Source: Pelomonas sp036401055 (GTDB taxonomy: Bacteria; Pseudomonadota; Gammaproteobacteria; Burkholderiales; Burkholderiaceae_C). From it: a stretch of DNA of 41,204 nt. Numbering within the stretch: the stretch's first letter is position 1; the number at the start of each line of letters is the position of its first letter. Positions 17,701 through 25,395 of the stretch are shown piece after piece. The notes beneath the pieces are model-generated. The model did not search any database. It had not been told where the DNA came from and was given only the letters and a program-made list of their open reading frames with translations. The position numbers were made by a program, and so were the translations under genes. The DNA is taken from the NCBI GenBank assembly GCA_036401055.1, contig DASWWC010000226.1, positions 1 through 41,204 on the forward strand. The letters are read 5' to 3'.

Positions 17701-17817
17701 TGCCGTGCCGCTGGCGCTGACGAAGCGCGGTTCGGACATCGGGTCGCGCTCGGCGCGGGCTCCGTGCGGCGCCAGGGCGCAGATCAACAGCAGGAGCAGG
17801 GCAGGCAGCAGGCGCAT
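14740..17817 (-). CDS. Diguanylate cyclase with periplasmic two-component-regulator propeller (distal copy)
   Basis: A 1025-residue membrane protein. Signal peptide at residues 1-22, then about 650 residues of repeated WVGT..GL.R.D blades (Reg_prop repeats) making one or two beta-propellers, a Y_Y_Y domain (RYRLQGYDDDW...NLAPGRYTLQVQGSN), one membrane segment (WWARALGALLAVLGIYGLV), a coiled coil and a GGDEF domain. The catalytic loop is GGEEF at 901-905, and an inhibitory RxxD site (RDSD) lies five residues before it. It should make c-di-GMP from two GTP in response to a periplasmic, possibly carbohydrate, ligand. No EAL domain. The gene lies 53 bases after its paralogue, probably in one transcript. 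The 3' end overlaps the hemerythrin gene. Confidence 0.93.
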   Translation of the reverse strand: MRLLPALLLLLICALAPHGARAERDPMSEPRFVSASGTAGIVDGIVAALAQDERGLIWVGTSVGLVRYDGYQTRSYPMAEADRPAGRANRFLRALLADRGDVLWVGSASEGLARFDSQAERWTFLQHDPAQPHSISPGSVQRLARAHDGRIWVGLLSGLDRLDPSTGRFEHFRAGSASGLPDDRIGALLVDRDGDLWVGTWKGLARLRAGGQRFEAIEGGWPVNALAQGSDGRIWVGTRDGRLLLLDRDGKLPPQPLEAGEGARPSPVLSLLSASDGEVWVGRVTGVELRTTDGRLLQLLKRNQRRPWTLGGTDFHALLRDRAGTLWVGGYGGGLQRHDPENRALWVRRQDDDPTSPLADTDVRSVLQLRSGEVWLGTLERGIAVLDPQLRLTGAIRPDTRFSGLVAALAQVDDGSVWAGTESGQLFLFDAQRRLREVIPTGQARVRRLLVGRDGTLWVGTADGLHRLTPSAAELGRLPLAGGKRLGGNVNALAETADGQLWVGAEAGLFRLTDGALHPAGAGLPTEGVLGLLASADGTLWVDTSTGLFRRAPGADFERVAMQRGPQDRSFGANLLADAQGRIWTHRGMYDPATQLYTEFGRIDGVDIGTGWFRAYGQLADGRMLFGGSTGLLVAEPRHFKRWGFQPPVVATDLRIDGRRQPLGLLREGLTLTAQQRAFSIEFAALDFSAPAQNQYRYRLQGYDDDWIATGAELRVASYANLAPGRYTLQVQGSNRLGDWTNQPLQIEVEVRPAWWQTWWARALGALLAVLGIYGLVQWRTRALERRQAALEHRVQQRTAELEALSEALKESSLSDPLTGLHNRRYLTQHIDADIAVALRRHAAGSAPSDNGDLVFMLVDVDHFKQVNDRHGHSAGDAVLVQMRERLREVCRDSDHVVRWGGEEFLVVARDGSREHAADLAERMRRAVGGRPFELPDGQRLTRSCSIGFACFPLSAAQPQALDWSTVIDVADGALYEAKRSGRDRWVGVVDADAGLDADALRELLGRPPVEWLASERLRVLRSGG

Positions 17818-17870
17818 CGGCGCAGTCGTCGTCTCGGGGCGCCGAGCGTAGCAGCCCGGCCGGGGCGGTT

Positions 17871-20800
17871 TCAGCGGGCGGATTGCACCAGCCGCAGCCG
17901 GCCGCGCGCGGCCCAGCTCTCCAGCGGCCGGCGCACGTCGCGCTGCAGCTCGTCGTCGCTGGACGCGTGCGCGCTGACCAGGCCCACCCAGGCGTTGCGG
18001 CCGGCGTCCTTGGCCTCGTACAGCGCGGCGTCGGCCAGGTCGATGGCGGAGCGCCAGTCCAGCGCGCGCGGCAGCTGCGGGCACAGCGGGAAGGCCGAGA
18101 AGCCCACCGAGCAGGTCTGCGCCAGGCGCACGCCGCCGTCCAGCTCGAAGGGCTGCGACGCCACCGCCTGGCGGGCGCGCTCGGCCAGCTCGGCGGCGCG
18201 CGAGCGCGGCGTGCCGCGGGCGACGATGAGGAACTCCTCGCCGCCCCAGCGCACCAGGTAGTCGGTGGCGCGGAACACCTGCTCCAGCCGGCCGCGCATC
18301 TGCTCCAGCACCGCGTCGCCGGCCATGTGGCCGTGGGCGTCGTTGATGCGCTTGAAGTGGTCGATGTCGATGAGGAAGAACAGCAGGTCCTGTTCGCTCT
18401 CGCCCTCCACCGGGGCGTCGCTGATGGGCTCGTAGTGGCGCAGCGCCAGCGCCGCGTCGGCGGGCATCTGGCGGTCCAGGAAGCGGCGGTTGCGCAGGCC
18501 GGTCAGCGGGTCGGTGAGGCTGGCCTCCTCCAGCTCGGCGGACTTGGCGGTCAGCGCGGCCTTGGCGGCCTCCAGCTCCTCGGTGCGCTCGCGCACGCGC
18601 TCCTCCAGCACGCGGCGGTGGCGCAGCAGCAGCCGCGTGCGCATGCCGACGATGCAGGCCACCAGGCCCGCCGCGGCCACGACGGCCAGCGCCAGCGCCC
18701 AGCGCGTCTGCCACCAGGCGGCGCGCACTTCCACGGTGTACTGCAGTTCGTCCGGGCCCCAGGCCCCGTCGCGGTTGCTGCCCTGCAGGTGCAGCGTGTA
18801 TTGGCCCGGCGACAGGTTGGTGTAGATGGCCGTGCGGCTCATGGCCCCGGCCTCCACCCAGCCGTGGTCCAGGCCCTGCAGCCGGTAGCGGTAGCGGTTG
18901 CGGGCCGGCTGGCTGTAGTCCAGCGCCGCGAAGGCCAGGCTGAAGCTGCGCTCGCCCGGCGCCAGCACCAGCGGCTGGCCCGGTTGCGGCACGGCGCGCT
19001 CCTCGCCCTCCACGCGCAGCTCGGACGCGACCAGCGGCGGCTGGTAGTTCCAGGGCGCGAAGCGCTCGGGGTCGATGGTCAGCAGGCCGCGCGCGCCGCC
19101 GAACAGCATGCGGCCGTCGTCCAGCCGCGCATAGGCACGAAACCAGCCGGTGCCCAGGTCCGCGCCGTCGGCCGGCCCCAGCTCGCGACGCTCGCCGGTC
19201 TTGGGGTCGTACATGTTGCGCTGCGACCAGATCCGGCCGCGGGCGTCGAACAACAGGTTGGCACCGAAGGCGCCGCCCACCTCGGCGGCCGGCACGGTCT
19301 CGAAGCGGGCGCGCTGGCCGTCGCTCTGCACCAGCCGGTGCAGGCCGTTGCCGGTGTCCACCCACAGCTTGCCGTCGGGTGCCACGGCCATGCCCAGCAC
19401 GGTCTGGCCGGTCAGGCCCTGCGGCTCCACCCATTCGGCGATGGGCTCGGCGTCGCCCGGTTTGGCGACGCGGAACAGGCCCGCGGCGCCGCCGGCCCAC
19501 AGGCTGCCGTCCGGCAGCGCGGCAAAGGCGTTGACCTCGCCGGTGCCGCCCACCAGGCCGGCGGTCGGGATGGCACGCATCTGCGGCTTCGCCGGCGTCC
19601 AGCGCATCAGGCCGTCCAGCGTGGCGATCCACAGCGAGCCGTCGGCCCCGGCGTGGAAGCGCCGCGGCACGGCGTTGCCGCTGCGCAGCGTCTCCTGCCA
19701 GCGGCCGCGGATGTCGAAGCGCAGCAGCTGCGTGTCCACGGCCACCCAGACGGAGCCGTCCTTGGTCTGGCCCAGCGCGTTGACGCGCCCGGCCGGCAGG
19801 CCCGCGCTGCCCGGCGCGATGGCGGCGATGGGTTGCAACTGCCGGTCGCGGCGCTCGATGCCGCCGGCCAGCGTGCCCAGCCAGACCTCGCCGTTGTCCA
19901 GCTGCAGGATGCTGCGCACGTCCAGCCCGCCCGCGCCGCCGCGCATGGGCTCGCGCACCATGCTCAGACCCGGCAGCGAGGGCACGTGGCGCATCAGGCC
20001 GCCGCCGTAGCTGCCGGCCCAGACGGTGCCGGAGGGGTCGCGCATCAGCGCGCGCAGGTCGCTGCGCGGCGCGGAGCCGGTGTTGGAGCTGCCGGCGGGC
20101 GGCAGGCGCTCGATCAGCTCGCCGGTGGCGGCGTGGCGGCGCGTCAGGCCGGAGGCGTCGCCGAACCACAGCTCCTCGGCGTCGGGCTGCACCATGGCCA
20201 TGACCGGCGACACGCCGGTGGCCGCACCCGGCTCGGCGCCGTTGCTGAAGGGCAGCACCTGGCCGGCGGCCGACAGCGCGCGCAGCCGGCCCTGGGCCGT
20301 GCCGACGACGATGCGGCCGTCCAGCGTCTCGGCGATCAGCGTGACGAGCTGGTCGGACAGGCCCACGTCCAGCGTCTCGATGGGGCCGTCGGCGGGCTTG
20401 CGCGCCAAGCCGCGCCAGGTGCCTATCCACAGCGTGCCCTGGCGGTCCACCAGCAGCGTCTGCACGCGCGGGTCGGGCAGGCCGTCCTCGCGGCCGCGGT
20501 GGTGGGTGAAGCGCTGGGTCTTGACGTCGAAGCGGTCCAGCCCGCCGCTGCCGCCCAGCCACAGCGTGCCGTCCTTCTCCAGCGCAAAGCTGCGCACCGT
20601 GTTGGCAGCGGGCGCGGTGTCGTCGGCGGAGTTGCCGTCGCGGGCCCAGCGGTCCCAGCGGTTCTGGTTCAGGTCCAGCCGCACCAGGCCGCTGTTGCCG
20701 GCCGCGACCCAGATCCAGCCGCGCGGGTCGGGCAGCATGGCGCGCACGAACTGCTCGGGCAGCAACTGGCCGTCGGGGGCCATCAGCGGATGGCGCCGGA

Positions 20801-21017
20801 AGCTGTAGCCGTCGTAGCGCAGCAGGCCCTCGGGCGAGCCGGCCCACAGCAGGCCGCGGGCATCCAGGGCCAGCGCCGACACGACGTTGTCGCGCACGCC
20901 GCCCGGGTCGCCGATGGGCTCGAAGCGCGGCACGACGGCCCACGCCGACGTGGCCAGCCCCGCAACGACCATCAGGGTTGTGCACCCCTTTGTTATCCAA
21001 GCCCACATGGCGCGCAT
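17871..21017 (-). CDS. Diguanylate cyclase with periplasmic two-component-regulator propeller (proximal copy)
   Basis: A 1048-residue paralogue of the adjacent protein with the same order: N-terminal signal sequence (MWAWITKGCTTLMVVAGLA region), many WVG/WAG propeller blades, Y_Y_Y domain (RYRLQGLDHGW...YTNLSPGQYTLHLQGSN), membrane segment, coiled coil and GGDEF domain. The GGEEF signature is at 925-929, with an RxxD inhibitory site (RATD) five residues earlier, so it is predicted active and product-inhibited. The start may be the ATG at 21017 or 21008; neither has a good Shine-Dalgarno. The blade sequences differ widely from the neighbour while the GGDEF parts are close, suggesting divergent ligands with shared output. 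A structured repeat (21099-21238) lies in its leader region. Confidence 0.93.
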   Translation of the reverse strand: MRAMWAWITKGCTTLMVVAGLATSAWAVVPRFEPIGDPGGVRDNVVSALALDARGLLWAGSPEGLLRYDGYSFRRHPLMAPDGQLLPEQFVRAMLPDPRGWIWVAAGNSGLVRLDLNQNRWDRWARDGNSADDTAPAANTVRSFALEKDGTLWLGGSGGLDRFDVKTQRFTHHRGREDGLPDPRVQTLLVDRQGTLWIGTWRGLARKPADGPIETLDVGLSDQLVTLIAETLDGRIVVGTAQGRLRALSAAGQVLPFSNGAEPGAATGVSPVMAMVQPDAEELWFGDASGLTRRHAATGELIERLPPAGSSNTGSAPRSDLRALMRDPSGTVWAGSYGGGLMRHVPSLPGLSMVREPMRGGAGGLDVRSILQLDNGEVWLGTLAGGIERRDRQLQPIAAIAPGSAGLPAGRVNALGQTKDGSVWVAVDTQLLRFDIRGRWQETLRSGNAVPRRFHAGADGSLWIATLDGLMRWTPAKPQMRAIPTAGLVGGTGEVNAFAALPDGSLWAGGAAGLFRVAKPGDAEPIAEWVEPQGLTGQTVLGMAVAPDGKLWVDTGNGLHRLVQSDGQRARFETVPAAEVGGAFGANLLFDARGRIWSQRNMYDPKTGERRELGPADGADLGTGWFRAYARLDDGRMLFGGARGLLTIDPERFAPWNYQPPLVASELRVEGEERAVPQPGQPLVLAPGERSFSLAFAALDYSQPARNRYRYRLQGLDHGWVEAGAMSRTAIYTNLSPGQYTLHLQGSNRDGAWGPDELQYTVEVRAAWWQTRWALALAVVAAAGLVACIVGMRTRLLLRHRRVLEERVRERTEELEAAKAALTAKSAELEEASLTDPLTGLRNRRFLDRQMPADAALALRHYEPISDAPVEGESEQDLLFFLIDIDHFKRINDAHGHMAGDAVLEQMRGRLEQVFRATDYLVRWGGEEFLIVARGTPRSRAAELAERARQAVASQPFELDGGVRLAQTCSVGFSAFPLCPQLPRALDWRSAIDLADAALYEAKDAGRNAWVGLVSAHASSDDELQRDVRRPLESWAARGRLRLVQSAR

Positions 21018-21098
21018 TCTCAGCCAGCAATGGCGCCGCGCCGGCCGGGTCTTGCCCTCAGTGGAGGTGAATCATGCCCACGCGGTGCGGTGTCTTGC

Positions 21099-21238
21099 GG
21101 GCCGAGCGCCGGGCCGCTCCCAAGCCGGCCCGCCTGGGGCGATGTGCTTGCCGGTCGATCCGGCAAGCATCGCCGTCCCCTCGGGGACCGATCAGGCGCG
21201 CCCGCGTACAGCGGGGCGCGTCTGAGCGAGGGGCTTCA
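21099..21238 (-). repeat. Structured dispersed repeat, copy B
   Basis: Second copy of the element at 3200-3321. On the minus strand its first three bases are the TGA stop of the aldo/keto reductase and it ends 81 bases before the cyclase start. Hairpins on the plus strand: CGGGCCG/CGGCCCG; GCTTGCCGG/CCGGCAAGC extended by GCGAT/ATCGC; GTCCC/GGGAC; and a longer CGCGCCCGC/GCGGGGCGCG with a GTACA loop, where copy A has the unrelated CCAAGG-TACG-CCTTGG. Confidence 0.7.
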
Positions 21239-22219
21239 GGCCGCGTGAGGCTTGGTGATGTCGTCGATGCGCGCCACCACCGCGGGCGTCAGCTTGGGCG
21301 TGACCGCCAGCGCGCCCAGGTTGTCGCGCAGCTGCTCGATGCGGCTGGCGCCCAGGATGACGGTGGACACGCGCGGGTTGCGGTTGACCCAGGCGATGGC
21401 CAGCTGCGCCGTGCTGCAGCCCAGCTCGGCGGCGACCTCGCCCAGCCGGCCGACGGCGTCGTTCTTCGCCTTGTCCTGCAGCTGCTCGCGCATCCAGGCC
21501 ATGTTGTCCAGCGCGCCGCGGCTGCCGGCCGGGATGCCGGCGGCGTACTTGCCCGTCAGCAGGCCCGAGGCCAGCGGGCTCCACGTGGTCAGGCCCAGGC
21601 CGATGTCGTCGTAGAGCCGCGCGAACTCCTGATCGACCTTGCGGCGGTGGAACAGGTGGTATTGCGGCTGCTCGACGACCGGCTTGTGCAGGTGGTGGCG
21701 CTCGGCGATCTCCCAGGCCGCGCGGATGTCGGCGGCGCTCCACTCGCTGGTGCCCCAGTACAGCGCCTTGCCCTGGCGGATGATGTCGCTCATGGCCCAG
21801 ACCGTCTCCTCGATGGGCGTGTGCGGGTCGGGGCGGTGGCAGTAGATCAGGTCCAGATGTTCCAGCTGCATCCGCTTCAGCGAGCCGTCCACCGCCTGCA
21901 TCAGGTACTTGCGGTTCAGTGTGTCCTTGCGGTTGGTGGTCGTCACGCCGTCGCGCGTCAGACCCCAGAAGAACTTGCTGGAGACGATGTAGTCCAGCCG
22001 GTTCCAGCCCAGCGCCTTGAAGGCCTGGCCCATGACGACCTCGCTCTGGCCCTGGGCGTAGACCTCGGCGTTGTCGAAGAAGTTGATGCCGGCGTCGAAG
22101 GCGGCGGCCAGCATCTCGGTGGCGGCTTTCGTGTCGACCTGGTTGTGATACGTGACCCAGGAGCCGAGCGAGAGTTCGGAGACCTGGAGGCCGGCGCGGC
22201 CGAGGCGGCGGTATTGCAT
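21236..22219 (-). CDS. Aldo/keto reductase
   Basis: A 327-residue NADPH-dependent aldo/keto reductase of the KCNAB/YghZ-like group (opening MQYRRLGRAGLQVSELSLGSW). The catalytic tetrad is visible: Asp and Tyr in FDNAEVYAQG, Lys in IVSSKFFWG, His in LIYCHRPDPHTP. The NADP-binding end, VILGASRIEQLRDNL, is complete. It reduces aldehydes or ketones in the cytosol; the natural substrate cannot be read from sequence. AGGA lies 9-12 bases before the ATG. The stop codon is the first part of the structured repeat, and the diguanylate cyclase genes follow on the same strand. Confidence 0.93.
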   Translation of the reverse strand: MQYRRLGRAGLQVSELSLGSWVTYHNQVDTKAATEMLAAAFDAGINFFDNAEVYAQGQSEVVMGQAFKALGWNRLDYIVSSKFFWGLTRDGVTTTNRKDTLNRKYLMQAVDGSLKRMQLEHLDLIYCHRPDPHTPIEETVWAMSDIIRQGKALYWGTSEWSAADIRAAWEIAERHHLHKPVVEQPQYHLFHRRKVDQEFARLYDDIGLGLTTWSPLASGLLTGKYAAGIPAGSRGALDNMAWMREQLQDKAKNDAVGRLGEVAAELGCSTAQLAIAWVNRNPRVSTVILGASRIEQLRDNLGALAVTPKLTPAVVARIDDITKPHAA

Positions 22220-22305
22220 GGCGTGATCCTGTCGGGGAGAAGAGACGAAAGCGCGCAGCTTAGGCCCGCCCGCCGAGGCCTGCGCGGCGCGCGGACAATG
22301 CCCGC

Positions 22306-23490
22306 ATGCTGAAACTCGCCGTCATCGGCGCGGGCCCCGCCGGCCTCGCGCTCGCCCTGCTGGCCGCCGAGCGGCTGGCCGATACCGAGATCCACCTCTT
22401 CGACACCCGTCCGCTGGACCGCGACGTCCGGGGCGACGCGCGCACGCTGGCGCTGAACCTGGGCAGCGTGCGGCTGCTGCAGCGGCTGCAGGCCTGGGTT
22501 CCTGAAGGCGCGCAGGCCATCCAGGCCGTGCACGTCAGCCAGGCCCCGCCCGCCCCGGTGGCCGGCGAGGTGTGGATACGCGCGGCCGACCAAGGCCTGC
22601 CTCAACTGGGCGCCGTGCTGCCCTATGGCGCGCTGGTGGCACCGCTGCAGCAGCGCTGGCTGGACCTGGCCGCCACGCAGCCCGAACGGCTGTTCACGCG
22701 CTTCGGCACGGCGGTGCATGCGATCCGCTCGCGCGCCGACGGCGTGGACCTGGACAGCGGCGAGGGCCCGCTGGTCGACGGCTTCGACCTGGCCATCGTC
22801 GCCGAGGGCGGCGTGTTCGCCGAGCAAGACCGCAAACGCATCAGCAGCAACTACCACCAGAACGCCTGGGTCGGCAGCGTGCGGCTGGCCGCGCCGGGCT
22901 TGCAGGGCCAGGCGTTCGAGCGCTTCACGCGCAACGGCCCGCTGGCGCTGCTGCCGCTGCCCGACGACGCGCAAGGCCACTGCGCCGCGCTGGTCTGGTG
23001 CCTGCCGCAGGCGGAGGACGACATCGCCACGCTGAACGACGCCCAGCGGTTGGTCGTCATCCAGCAGCAGCTGCCCGCCGCGGCCGGGCGGCTCACCGGC
23101 ATCTCACCGCTGAAATGCTTCCCGCTGGGCCTGAATGCCGAGACGCGGCTGCTGCAGGGCCGTGCGCTGCGCATCGGCAACGCCGCGCAGACGCTGCACC
23201 CGGTGGCCGGCCAGGGCCTGAACCTGGGCCTGCGCGACGCGCAGGCGCTGGTGGACGCACTGCGCGACATGGCCGAGACCGGTGCGGGCCTGGACGCCAC
23301 GCTGGCCCGCGTCGACTGGCAGCGCGCGCCCGACCGCTGGCCCATGATCGCCGCGACCGACTTCCTGGCGCGCAGCTTCGCGTGGCGGTTGCCGGGCCTG
23401 CCCGCGCTGCGCGGCCTGGCGCTGGCCGGGCTGGAACGCGCCACGCCGCTGAAGACGGCGCTGGCGCGGCGCATGATGTTTGGCGGCTGA
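22306..23490 (+). CDS. ubiH: UbiH/UbiF/VisC-family FAD-dependent hydroxylase
   Basis: A 394-residue flavin monooxygenase. The FAD-binding Rossmann motif is VIGAGPAGLALAL at residues 5-17; the second FAD motif and family signature RIGNAAQTLHPVAGQGLNLG is complete near 285-305. These proteins hydroxylate the ubiquinone ring precursor, with UbiH, UbiF, UbiI or UbiM sharing the family; I favour UbiH but cannot separate them. The N-terminal half lacks the usual DG motif in its strict form, showing AEGGVFAEQ where relatives have ADG..S..R. Divergent from the aldo/keto reductase with 86 bases between. There is no Shine-Dalgarno; GACAAT ends 6 bases before the ATG, so the transcript may be leaderless. 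Confidence 0.8.
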   Translation: MLKLAVIGAGPAGLALALLAAERLADTEIHLFDTRPLDRDVRGDARTLALNLGSVRLLQRLQAWVPEGAQAIQAVHVSQAPPAPVAGEVWIRAADQGLPQLGAVLPYGALVAPLQQRWLDLAATQPERLFTRFGTAVHAIRSRADGVDLDSGEGPLVDGFDLAIVAEGGVFAEQDRKRISSNYHQNAWVGSVRLAAPGLQGQAFERFTRNGPLALLPLPDDAQGHCAALVWCLPQAEDDIATLNDAQRLVVIQQQLPAAAGRLTGISPLKCFPLGLNAETRLLQGRALRIGNAAQTLHPVAGQGLNLGLRDAQALVDALRDMAETGAGLDATLARVDWQRAPDRWPMIAATDFLARSFAWRLPGLPALRGLALAGLERATPLKTALARRMMFGG

Positions 23491-23582
23491 GCCCGTCCCA
23501 CCGATGTAGGGCCGGCGGGTATTGCTGCCCTTGGGCCCGAGCGCGACGATGCCCGGCCGCCCCTGTCGGGCGTGGAGGCTCC

Positions 23583-25367
23583 ATGAAGACGACCCGTCTG
23601 CTTCGCGCGCTGGCCCTGACCGGCCTCGTCGCGCTGACCACGGCCTCCGGCCCCGCCGGCAGCGGCCCGGCCTTCGACCCGCTGCTGGACGGCGGTGGCC
23701 TGTGCCGCCCCGGCGTGGCGGGCCAGCCCGTGCTGCTGCAGGCCTTGCTGGCCGCGGCGGCCAAGTCGGAGACCCAGCCCTTCCAGCCCGCGGCCATGAA
23801 GGCCGCCGGTGGCGACGTGCCGCTGTACGGCGACCTGGGTGCCATGAGCTTCAAGCTGGGCCGCGCCGCGCCCAAGGTGCAGGCCTACTTCGACCAGGGC
23901 CTGCGCCTGGCCTTCGCGTTCAACCATGCCGAGGCGCAGCGGTCCTTCCAGGCCGCGCAGAAGCTGGACCCGAACTGCGCGCTGTGCTTCTGGGGCGAGG
24001 CGCTGATCCTCGGGCCCAACATCAACGTGCCCATGCGGCCCGAGGCCGCCGCGCCGGCTTGGGCCGCGCTGCAGCGTGCCGTCGCGCTGAAGCGTGACCT
24101 GCCACCGCGCGAGAAGGCGCTGGTGGAGGCGCTGCAGGTGCGCTATCTGCCCGAGCAGCCCGCCGACCGTGCACCGCTGGACGCCGCCTATGCCGACGCG
24201 ATGAAGCGCGTGGCCGCGCAGTTCCCCGGCGACGACCTGATCCAGACGCTGCATGCCGAGGCGTCCATGGACACCCAGCCCTGGGACTACTGGGAGGCGG
24301 GTGGCGTCAAACCCAAGGGCCGCACGGCCGATGTCGTCGCCGCGTTGGAAACCGTGCTGAAGCGCACCCCCAACCACGCCGGCGCCATCCACCTCTACAT
24401 CCACGCGGTGGAGGCTTCCACGACGCCCGAGCGCGCGCTGCCCGCCGCGCGCCGGCTGGCCGCGCTGATGCCCGGCGCCGGCCACATCGTGCACATGCCC
24501 TCGCACATCTACTACCGCGTGGGCCTCTACCGCGAGTCGCTGGAATTGAACCGCCGCGCCACGGCCGTGGACGAGGCCTACTTCAAGCGCTCGCCGTCCG
24601 ACCCGCTGTACCGCTCGGCCTACTACCCGCACAACATCCACTTCCTGATGGTGTCGGCGCAGATGGGCGGTGATGGCCGCACGGCGACTGAAGCGGCCGC
24701 CAAGCTGGATGCATCCATGCCGGTGGATGTGGTCAAGGCCTATCCCATCATGCAGCCCGTCAAGGCGGCGCCGTACACGACGCATGCGCAGTTCAGCCCG
24801 CCCGAGGCCGTCCTGGCGCTGCCGGCACCGGCCGACGAGCTGCTGCTGGTGCGCGTGATGTACCACTACGCCAGAGCCGTGGCCCAGGCCCAGCGCAAGG
24901 ACGTCGCGGGGGCCGATACGGAGATCGCCGCGCTGATGGCGCTGGAATCGGCCGACTTCAGCGCCTTCGACGCCTGGGGCATCCCGGCCAAGGCGGTGGC
25001 GCAGACGGCCCGCCTCGTCGCCCAGGCGCGGCTGGCCGATGCCCAGGGCGATCTGGCCGGCGCGGCGTCGCTGCTGACGCAGGCGGTCGCCATCGAGGAC
25101 GGCCTGGCCTACACCGAGCCGCCCTACTGGTACTACCCGGTGCGCCAGTCGCTGGGCGCGGTTAAGCTGCGCCAGGGCAAGCTGGACGAGGCTGAGGCCG
25201 CGTTGCGCGAGTCCCTCGCCCGCGTGCGCAACAACGGCTGGGCGCTGGCGGCGCTGGCCGAGGTCTACAAGCGCAAGGGCGACGCCGCGGCTGAGAAGAG
25301 CGCTCGCCAGGCGTTGAGCAAGGCTTGGTTCGGTGCGGAGGGCGGGCCCGACCTCACGAAGCTCTAG
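23583..25367 (+). CDS. Exported TPR protein of a conserved family of unknown function
   Basis: A 594-residue protein with an N-terminal signal sequence (MKTTRLLRALALTGLVALTT). Residues 80-160 contain FDQGLRLAFAFNHAEAQRSF and DPNCALCFWGEALILGPNIN, including a CxxC. The middle holds a cluster of conserved histidines: PNHAGAIHLYIHAVEAS, AGHIVHMPSHIYYRVG and YYPHNIHFL. C-terminal TPR repeats follow (QGKLDEAEAALRESLARV). I know this arrangement as a widespread TPR family without an assigned function. The CxxC and the His cluster could bind metal or heme, which is inference. GGAGG lies six bases before the ATG. It stands alone between ubiH and proA. Confidence 0.8.
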   Translation: MKTTRLLRALALTGLVALTTASGPAGSGPAFDPLLDGGGLCRPGVAGQPVLLQALLAAAAKSETQPFQPAAMKAAGGDVPLYGDLGAMSFKLGRAAPKVQAYFDQGLRLAFAFNHAEAQRSFQAAQKLDPNCALCFWGEALILGPNINVPMRPEAAAPAWAALQRAVALKRDLPPREKALVEALQVRYLPEQPADRAPLDAAYADAMKRVAAQFPGDDLIQTLHAEASMDTQPWDYWEAGGVKPKGRTADVVAALETVLKRTPNHAGAIHLYIHAVEASTTPERALPAARRLAALMPGAGHIVHMPSHIYYRVGLYRESLELNRRATAVDEAYFKRSPSDPLYRSAYYPHNIHFLMVSAQMGGDGRTATEAAAKLDASMPVDVVKAYPIMQPVKAAPYTTHAQFSPPEAVLALPAPADELLLVRVMYHYARAVAQAQRKDVAGADTEIAALMALESADFSAFDAWGIPAKAVAQTARLVAQARLADAQGDLAGAASLLTQAVAIEDGLAYTEPPYWYYPVRQSLGAVKLRQGKLDEAEAALRESLARVRNNGWALAALAEVYKRKGDAAAEKSARQALSKAWFGAEGGPDLTKL

Positions 25368-25395
25368 GTCCGGGCTTCTTGGGACAATGGCGGCT

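Noticed and set aside
14740..21030. A single uninterrupted minus-strand frame of about 2096 codons
   Set aside because: It joins the real distal cyclase frame to an antisense-like, Arg/Ala/Gly-rich reading of the proximal cyclase gene in a shifted frame. The signal peptide at 17817 and the separate 1048-residue cyclase show two genes, so it is not one fused protein.
17883..21248. Plus-strand open frame of about 1121 codons opposite the proximal cyclase
   Set aside because: Composition is His/Gln/Ala/Arg-rich with no domain, as expected for the complement of GC-rich coding DNA; the minus-strand gene has complete domains.
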